From Ophiosphaerella korrae (lineage: Eukaryota; Ascomycota; Dothideomycetes; Pleosporales; Phaeosphaeriaceae), in the NCBI GenBank assembly GCA_028456385.1, contig JALNQF010000774.1, positions 1-14,426 on the forward strand: DNA of 14,426 nt, in the 5' to 3' direction. The stretch's first letter is position 1. Each line of letters opens with the position of its first letter. Positions 7,223 to 14,426 of the stretch are shown here, piece after piece. The position numbers and the translations under genes were made by a program. The notes below the pieces were generated by a model. It had not been told where the DNA came from. It saw only the letters and a list, made by a program, of their open reading frames with translations, and searched no databases.

Positions 7223-7899
7223 AGGCAGGTTCTTATTTCTCCGCCCTAGGCCTAAGGTTATTAGTCTAGTTTCTTTATTTATCTCTAGTTCTTTATTATT
7301 CTCTATGTCTTTACATTCTAATCGCAACAAACTTCTTCTTGTTGCTTGTATTACTTGTAACAGGGTTAAAATGTTTCCTTACTCCCGTTATACTTAGCTA
7401 AAACTTACGTGCCTCGTGTCTTTAAAGGATAGTAAATACTATAACAAGTGTATTCTAGCTAATATTTAACACAAGTGCACTCCGTCTAGCGTTTCTCTTA
7501 TAGAATATAAGTATTCGATTTCTATATAGTCTCTTCTTACTAAGTTATATAGGGCGAGCCGTTAACTAGGCTTAAGAGACACTATCGTTATAGCTTACAG
7601 CAGCTAAGGCTAAGCGTAAGCTAACTCTTTATAAGCTAGCAGATCTTTATTCTTGTGTTAAGCGTCTTCATAAGATAAAGACTTATAATAACGCTAAATC
7701 GTCTAAATAGTCTTATACCTTAGAGGCTAAGATAGACCTCAAAGATACAGTTTAAGCTGCTCTAGCTCCTATCGCATTAGGCGTTCCTAACGCCTCTCTA
7801 TCTAGTAGTAGTATCGTTAGTTTTCTCAATTCGCCGCAAGGCGCTCTAGAAGGTTTTAATTTTAGAAGTCCTTTAGTTTCTTAAGGTAGTTAAGGTTGT

Positions 7900-10800
7900 C
7901 TTCTAGTTCCTATATTTCTTCTTATAGTTGTCCTTTCTTGTCTGTGCCTGTCTATTCTACTAGGTAGTAGCTTCTGCTATTGCAGAACTAGTATACTAGG
8001 ATTTTTCTAACTTCCTATTCCTCTTATTCTCTATATATATCTATTTTATACACTAGTAGTTCTACGTTCTATAGTGCTGTCTTAAGTAGCGCTACGTAGA
8101 AGGTTAAGTATATCTTTATCTTATTTAGTAGTTTTAGTTTAAATATAACTAGTGTAACTTTTCTTTTAATCTTGTATAGTCTTATCTTAACGTAGTCTAA
8201 TTTTAAACTAGGTTGTTTGCTTTTAATATTCTTTCGTACTAACTATACTTTTTCTCCCTCTCTAAATTAGGGTCCTTCCTTATACTTTTTATTGTAGTAC
8301 TTCGCTATTTAATTATACAGGAATTCTACATCTTGTCTTAATTAGTCGTGTATATCTCTAAGTCTGTTAGTAAAGTTTTCTCCTCTTAGGGACTAAGATA
8401 TCTAATTTCTTAGTATCTAGTATACGTTAGGTTTAAATCCGTAGTTCGCAAAGAAGGACAATACTCCTATTGCTATATTCTTTACGCTATTGTATGCTAA
8501 TTGTGCTATAGGTAGTAGCTGTACCTAATTGTTCTAGTTGTAGTTAAGGTAGCATCTTAGGTATTGTTCTACTATCTAATTTATTCGTTCTAACTGTCTA
8601 TCTATTTGTAGATAATATACTATAGATATTGCGTATTGTATTCCTAATTGCGCTGTTATCGTTCCCTATAGTTTTAATGTAAATTGTATATCTCTATCTA
8701 TAATAATCTTATCTAGTAGTCTGTATTAACTAATTACAGTTCCTAGAACCTAGTGTGCAGCGACCTCTATCCTACTTTTTTCCTTATATAGTCTAAAGTA
8801 TGTGTACTTCGTAAGTTTATCTACTATTATTAAGATTTTATCGTATTTAACTCCTAATATTAGATCTTTAGACTTAGGTAACTTCGTAATAAAGTCTATT
8901 GTAATAACTCCCTATAGTTATTCTAGTACTTCTACTAGTTATAGTATTCTATATAGTGTATGTCTATTGTATTTGTTTCTTTAATATTCTATATAGTCTC
9001 GTAGTACCTCTATTACTAGTTGTCTTGCTTTTAGAATGTAGTAATCTCGCAGTAGTCTATCTAATATTTTCTTAATACCTTAGTAACTATATACTAGCAA
9101 TTTATAGAATTGTCGTATAAATTCCCTTTGAATTTTTCCTAGAATATATATTCTTCTATATACTTATGCAAATCTATCTTAGATTTTAAGTTTCTCTATT
9201 TCTTTAGATGCTTCTTGTATTATTTTCTAAATCTATTTATTTAGCTTGTTGCTTGTCCTCTTAAGTGTTGCAGCTATCTTAGGTGTGTTTAGGACTAAAT
9301 ATCCTTCCTTGTTCTTAACTAGAACTGTGCTAGTAGCGCTTACTTCTTCTTGTAAGTCTAGTCTTCTACTTAGAGCGTCTATAAATTAGTTGTCCTTCCC
9401 TTTTGTATGTATTATTTCTATATCAAATATTAATAGAAACTCCTACTATCTTATATAGCGTTGTAACAGCTCTTTATTTGTTATAAATCCTATAAGATTC
9501 TTGTAGTCTATATAAACCTTTGTCTAGTGCTTTACTCCTTGTAGGTATACTCTCTATTGTTTAAATACTTTATAGATTGCTAGCATCTCTTTGTTATAGA
9601 TTAAGTAATTAAGTTCTACTATTTTTATCTTCTTAAAGAAGTATTTAACTAAGTGTTCCTTTTTAGTCTCTAGGTCTTCTTGTATTAGTGCTATTCTGTA
9701 GACTAAGTTTAATATATCTATTTTTACTATTACTAGTAGTTCTAGGTTATATATTCTAATAACTAGGTTTTCTATAAACTTCTTTTTTATTCTCTTAAAT
9801 ACCTTATTACATTCCTTTATCTATTTAAATAGCGTATCTTTTTTTATAAGTCTTGTAATTAGCTCTATATCTTTAGAGTATCCTACTATTAACTTTCTAT
9901 AAAAGTTAGCTAGCCTATAAAATTGTTGTACCTCTTTTAAGTTCTTTAGTGTTAGCTATTTGTTAATTAAGTTAATCTTTTCTAGGTCAATCTTAATTTT
10001 TCCTAGTTTAATAATAAATCTATGGAAATCTGTTTCCTTTATATAGAACTCGCATTTTCTTATCTTAAGAAATATTTTAGCTTCTACTAGTTTCTTTAGT
10101 ACTTTGTGTATATGTTGCACGTGTTCTTCCTCTATTTCTAAGAATATAAGGATGTTGTCTAAGTACGCGAATGTAAATATATCTAAGTATTCCCTTAGTA
10201 CTATGTTAATTCTCTCCTAGAATGCTGCTAGTGCGTTTGTTAAACTAAACAGCATAACTAAGTATTTGTATAGTCTGTATTATGTTCTAAACGCTGTTTT
10301 CTACTTATCTCCTTTCTTAATTCTAATCTAGTAGTATACGTTTTATATATCTAGTTTTGTAAAGATCTTTACTCTTTATAGCCTATCTTGTATTTTATCT
10401 ATTTATAGTAGTAGGTATTAGTTCTTGTTTATAATTGCGTTAGTTTTTCTAAAATCTACGTAGAGTCTTTTGTCGCTTATCTCTTTTTTGTCTACAAATA
10501 TTAATCTATATACTACTAAGGATTTAGATTCTCTTATCTATCCTTTCTTTATTACATTTTGTATAAATAATCGTTTAATCTTAGATTCTTCTTCTATTTT
10601 TTAGTAGACTAGGCTCTATCCTACGTTCTTTTCTTCTTCTAGTTCTATTACTAAGTCCTATAGTTAGTGTTCTAGAAGGTAATCTTCTAGTTCTATAAGC
10701 TACTTTTCCTATTTCTTGTATTCTTCTAGGAATTCTCTTTTGCAGGTGCTTATATTAGCTTTTAGTATGTCTATTTTATTATAACTAATTTTTCCTGTTC

Positions 10801-11100
10801 TCTAATTAATATGTAGGTTAGTTATCTATAACTATAGTATACCTAATATTATATCTTGTTTATTATCGATTGTCGTCATATCTATAACTATGTTCTAGAT
10901 TTCTAGTCCTTCTAACCTTAGTGTTAAAGGTGCTGTTTCAAACTGTATTAGTTCCTAAAATAGTTTTCCTTTAATTATACTTAGTTATCGAGGGTATTTC
11001 TTTGTTGTGTACTTTATTCCTTATATTTCTACAAACTTTTTTAATATAAAGTTTCTCGTAGCTCTACTATTAATTATTAATTGTACTTCTTTTCCTTAGT
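7900..11100 (-). pseudogene. pol: Degenerate Ty3/gypsy pol (PR-RT-RNaseH-IN-chromodomain)
   Basis: Read on the reverse strand in fragments with many stops. Protease: a decayed D(S/T)GA box appears as NSRA (11060-11071) followed by TRNF. Reverse transcriptase: about 9860-10600, with FTKLDI, FRTxYRLYKYLVMLFSLTNA and the active-site box as YLDN (10154-10165), the second Asp changed to Asn. RNase H region: about 9390-9720 with FFKKI, ELNYLIYNKEMLAI and FDIEIIHTKGKDN. Integrase: about 8400-9120, with the HHCC zinc finger changed to Tyr at its ligands, an IDRDIQFT core and YYLQIDRQLERIN. Chromodomain: about 7915-8010, SYYLVE. Every lost catalytic residue fits C-to-T or G-to-A mutation. The protein would act in cytoplasmic virus-like particles and nuclear integration; this copy is dead. 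Confidence 0.9.
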
Positions 11101-12229
11101 ATATACTTGTTTTCGTAATATATAGGCCTCCTATACCTTCTAGCCTTTCTTACTTTAGTAATTTATTAAATTATCTATCTTTCTAGGGCTATAGGCCTAC
11201 TTTAAGTTTATATTCTTCGTGTTTTAGATACTCGTCGTACATGCATTTGTACTATAGTCCTCCTTAGACGCATTTCTTAGATAATTTTAGGCTAGGTCTT
11301 ACTACTACATATCCGTCTTCTAGGGTTATTTCCTATCCTTAGATATCTTCTACTATAATTACTCTCGTGTAGTTATAGCCTCTTCTCTTTGTAGGCTATA
11401 CGTTGTTGTTTACTTTAGGGTTTCCGTGTATAATACAATTCTTGTCTAGGTATAATATCTATAATACTTCGAAGTGTACTAGATATTTTAGGTCTGTTAT
11501 TTTGTTATCCCCTTCTTAGTATTTACTTCTACTAGGTGTATCTATTGTTAGAATATAGTATACTACTAGTACTCTTAGTATGTAGGCTTTGTTAATCTAT
11601 CGCGTCTCTCTTGCAAGGTATTGCTATTCTTTTTGTATAGGCATTCTTCTTACTACAACTATATATTACTTTATTTATTCTTAAAATAGTATAAACTTTG
11701 TTTCTTTAGGATTGCGTTCTTTCTAGTCTTTGTACGCTTCCTCTATACTTATAACTAGTAAGTATTTCTAAATAAACTTCTATTCTTTGTCTCGTTCCTC
11801 TATATCTATTATAGTACAGCTGTTATAACTATATATTATTAGCTAGGTATATTCTATATCTCTTATACTAACTTGTCTCTTACTTCCTTACAGTCTTTTA
11901 GAGGGAGCTGTAGTAGTCTCTTTATCTAGTGCTAGTCTATTAGCCTAGATTAATAGTACTAGAGGCTCTTCCCCTTCTAAATCTTCTATTAGTAGGTCTA
12001 TTACTTAGGCTGTATCTTTTAGCTAAGCTTTTGTTCTATCTTCCTTTGTTGCTACTACTCTATATCTATACTTCTATAGGAACTATACTACTCTTTATTT
12101 ACTAAAAAGATGTATGTAGTAGTCGTCGTTATAATAAAAAGTCTAATAGAGTATTACATATTATACTTCTTTGCTTCTAGCTACCTTCTCTTAAGGTTTA
12201 GCCTATACTTGTAGTGCTTCCTTCTTCTT

Positions 12230-13345
12230 CTTAGTTATTTTTAACTAAGTTTCTTTCTTTAGGTCCTTATTCTTATAGTCTTTCGTAAAGTATCCTAGTT
12301 TTCTATATTTATAATATACTATATCCTTCTTTAACTTAGATCTGCAATTCCTTGTATAGTAGCCTAGTTTACTATAGTTAAAGCACGTAAAGTCTTTGTT
12401 CTTTTTCTTCTTTCTATCCTTATTAGCGTTAAGGACTATAGGGTCTCCCTTATTATAGTTCTAGGTGTAACCTCTATATTTGTTCTTCTTCTATTCTCAA
12501 AGATTATTATTAATTTGTATTGCCTATTACTTTAGGGCTTCTAGTGTTCGTAGTTTCTCTATGTATATTATCTTGTATTAGATTTTAGAGTTAAGTCCTT
12601 GTTTAAATCGTAATATTAAAGCTAACTCGTTCTATTCTATATTTTGTAATAGTTGTTTAAACTATAATACGTACTTTAGAACACTCTAATTCTATATAAG
12701 CTTCTCTAGTTACTCTTTAGCTTGTTAGGTAATATCTATATCCCTAAATACTACTCTTATTTGTTTAGTAAAGTATTCGTAACTTCTAAAGATAGCTCTA
12801 GTTTTGTCTTTTTATATTATTAGAGAGTATATCGTGTAATCTATCTAATAAGGCTTGTACTATCTTATTACGTCTTCTTCGAGGTGTAATCTAATATATA
12901 TTACCTTCTTTTCTTCTATATCGAAGTATAGTACTTATACATCTATCTAGAGTTATACTAATACGATAAAAGGTCTTAGTTTTTCCCTTATTCTATTAAA
13001 CTTCTTAAGTATAGGTATCTTTAGTAGTTTCTTTGTCGCGCTTATCTCTAGGCGTTGCGTAATTAGTTCTATCTAGTTTTGTCCTTTAATAATAGCTTTA
13101 ATTTATACTTTATTCTATTTTATATAATCTTGTAGTTCCTTGTTCTATATTTCTAAGGCGTCGATTACTATCTTTATATCTTCTTTTTTAGAGATTAGGT
13201 CGTTTATATAGTTCTTAACGTCTCTCTATACTATATTGTCTAACTTATAACTACTTAGAGGTGCTTTACCTCCTTTTTTAGTTAAACTTTCTACTATTGT
13301 ATTAGCTAGACTGCGCGCTACTTACGCTTCACTTCTCGCAATAAC
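12230..13345 (-). pseudogene. gag: Degenerate Ty3/gypsy gag with two zinc knuckles
   Basis: On the reverse strand an interrupted frame begins close to the right LTR (near 13340) and includes ANTIVESLTKKGGKAPLSSY with in-frame stops. Two adjacent CCHC knuckle remnants mark its 3' end: CFNYSKLGYYTRNC (12344-12385), with one Cys and the His changed to Tyr, and YYKYRKLGYFTKDY (12275-12316), with its ligands lost. Loss of Cys and His to Tyr is what RIP-type G-to-A or C-to-T changes produce. Gag would package element RNA into particles. The start codon is not identifiable. Whether gag and pol were one frame cannot be told from this copy. Confidence 0.75.
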
Positions 13346-13358
13346 TAAATTAGCAAGG

Positions 13359-13801
13359 TGTAATAGGCTACCTGTCGTTAACTACAGGTGCCTATCTTAA
13401 AGGGGGTTAGTAGATTACAAGGTAATAGTAAAAGCTTAGAAGTAATTTATAATAACTATAAATAATAGAAGATGTTTTGTAACTATCTTGTATTAGCGTT
13501 CTATAGTTAAAGGATTAAATTACTAATACTATCTTAATAATGCGCATTACTACTAACTATATACCTATACTTCTTAGCTAGCTTTATACTTCGTGTTTAC
13601 TAAGATCGCAAATCGCGAATTTATTACGTACACGAATTTGTACTTTGTGTTTACTAAGGTCGCGAATTGCAAATTTATTACGTATCCTTATTGTAGTTAG
13701 CTTCCTAGTTAAGTTTATTACCCTATAGGTCGTATGTGTTGTTATTATCTATAGTAGGGCTAATTAGTTTAAATTAGCTTTCCCTTGTTACTACTATAAC
13801 A
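13359..13801. repeat. Right LTR (5' LTR of the element)
   Basis: 443 bp from TGTAATAGGC to CTATAACA, collinear with the left LTR, carrying the A or T state at about 38 of 41 differing sites. It is followed by the target duplication ACTAA at 13802-13806. As the 5' LTR it would hold the promoter for leftward transcription. Confidence 0.95.
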
Positions 13802-13870
13802 ACTAATATGTTAGTAAGTTTACAACTTACTAACATTCAACTATCTTTCTACTTTTAGTTAGTGCTTAGT

Positions 13871-13902
13871 AAGCTACTAGGTATATATACCTAGTACTTA
13901 CT
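13871..13902. repeat. Perfect 22-bp palindrome in a longer hairpin
   Basis: 13875-13896 is a perfect palindrome centred on TATATA with outer TACTAGG/CCTAGTA. AAG and CTT on either side extend the stem after a one-base bulge. It lies between the retrotransposon and the 76-bp inverted-repeat arm and may mark an element end or an extrudable cruciform. Confidence 0.75.
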
Positions 13903-13905
13903 TAG

Positions 13906-13981
13906 ATAGCTTTATCTACTATTTACTCTTTTTAGTTAATTATTAAAACTACCTTATTAAGTTATCTTGCGTAAAGTCTAC
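13906..13981 (+). repeat. 76-bp inverted repeat, arm 1
   Basis: From ATAGCTTTATCTACT to AAAGTCTAC, this arm is the reverse complement of 14351-14426 with one visible C/T difference. The loop of 369 bp contains the right end of the short inverted-repeat element (to 14042) and AT-rich DNA. Confidence 0.85.
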
Positions 13982-14042
13982 CTTACATAAACTTACTAAC
14001 ATTAGTACGAAAATAAGAGATATAAGGAATAACTCCCTTACA

Positions 14043-14350
14043 AGAATTTTATATTCTAAAATTTTATTTTATAGTATAAGCCTATAATAATATAATAATT
14101 TTTTTTTTAAATATACTAATATATAAACTTACTACGATTTTATTAACTTATAAATATAATATTTCTAAAATATTTAAAAAATAAAGTAAAATTATAGTAC
14201 TAAGATATATTTTTTTTTTTAGCCTATAATCTAAGCCTATAATAATCTTCTATTAAATTATTATAAACTTATTATAAAGTAAATTTTATATAAAATAGCT
14301 CTAAAAAGTATAGTAACTAGTTAATTAAAAATAAAGTAAATAGTTATAAA
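14043..14350. other. Extremely AT-rich spacer, no gene
   Basis: Nearly pure A/T with poly-T runs at 14100-14109 and about 14210-14220. AAGCCTATAATAAT is repeated directly at 14078-14091 and 14233-14246. No open frame. It is consistent with saturating RIP of an old repeat. Confidence 0.6.
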
Positions 14351-14426
14351 GTAGACTTTACGTAAGATAACTTAATAAGGTAGTTTTAATAATTAACTAA
14401 AAAGAGTAAATAGTAGATAAAGCTAT
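14351..14426 (-). repeat. 76-bp inverted repeat, arm 2 (reaches window edge)
   Basis: Mirror copy of 13906-13981, starting GTAGACTTTACG and ending AGCTAT at the last base. The match is still perfect at the edge, so the arm probably continues beyond the window. Confidence 0.85.

Larger units (their letters stand above)
6766..13801 (-). mobile_element. Full-length Ty3/gypsy chromovirus retrotransposon, RIP-inactivated
   Basis: The element is 7036 bp with 443-bp LTRs at both ends (TGTAAC...GTAACA) and an exact 5-bp target duplication ACTAA at 6761-6765 and 13802-13806. Reverse-strand remnants appear in the order gag with two zinc knuckles, protease, reverse transcriptase, RNase H, integrase and chromodomain, so the 5' LTR is the right one. 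A purine-rich tract abuts the left LTR as expected for the 3' side. Internal CpA and TpG are largely depleted, and Trp/Gln codons have become stops throughout. It cannot encode working proteins. The stretch 7223-7900 (3' untranslated region) and the stretch 11100-12230 (between knuckles and protease) show no further motif I could name. Confidence 0.95.
6605..14042. mobile_element. Short inverted-repeat element (MITE-like) split by a retrotransposon
   Basis: The left end TGTAAGGGAGTTATCCCTTA at 6605 and the right end, the reverse complement with a few RIP-type changes, at 13987-14042, define an element of about 397 bp once the retrotransposon and one ACTAA duplication are removed. The left end is also the mirror image of 1-76. 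Subterminal GTTAGTAAGTT motifs lie on both sides of the insertion. No clear flanking target duplication was found. The right half also contains one arm of another inverted repeat (13906-13981), so it may itself be composite. Confidence 0.6.

Noticed and set aside
8802..8984. 60-codon forward frame inside the retrotransposon
   Set aside because: It is antisense to the degenerate integrase region, where A/T-rich decay produces chance open frames.
1..14426. A Starship-type giant element or other cargo mobile system
   Set aside because: No tyrosine-recombinase captain, transposase or paired cargo-element ends are visible; the inverted 76-bp blocks are better explained by copies of one short element.

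Overview
The window looks like chromosomal DNA from a filamentous ascomycete fungus. The evidence is a short GT-AG intron with a CTGAC-type branch site, a kinase of the fungal aminoglycoside-phosphotransferase-like family, a Ty3/gypsy chromodomain retrotransposon, and heavy C-to-T and G-to-A decay of the repeats at CpA/TpG sites, which is the signature of repeat-induced point mutation (RIP). I cannot name the genus.

Layout. (1) 1-1020 is AT-rich repeat wreckage: the end of a short terminal-inverted-repeat element (1-76), then three tandem pieces of the 3' part of one LTR family. (2) 1021-6604 is a gene island of near-balanced composition. It holds a 19-bp minisatellite and a foldback repeat (1384-1860); three GATA motifs just upstream of an unrecognised two-exon gene (2321-3431, predicted 352 aa); a candidate small reverse-strand gene of 83 aa (3453-3752) that has no ATG in its main open frame and is tail-to-tail with the first gene; a weak 48-codon ORF (4233-4379); and a reverse-strand phosphotransferase-family kinase (4771-6057) broken by a 481-bp solo LTR. 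(3) 6605-14042 is a short inverted-repeat element of about 397 bp split by a full-length, RIP-killed chromoviral Ty3/gypsy retrotransposon (6766-13801), which has 443-bp LTRs, ACTAA target duplications and reverse-strand gag-pol. (4) 13802-14426 is very AT-rich and contains a strong palindrome and a 76-bp inverted repeat running to the window edge.

The genes do not form an obvious pathway or operon. The main story is a small gene island inside nested, RIP-decayed transposons. The left part of the retrotransposon, its left LTR and the adjacent half of the short element are much less mutated than the right part. No viral or bacterial defence locus, CRISPR array, rRNA or tRNA was recognised. All alignments and counts were made by eye.
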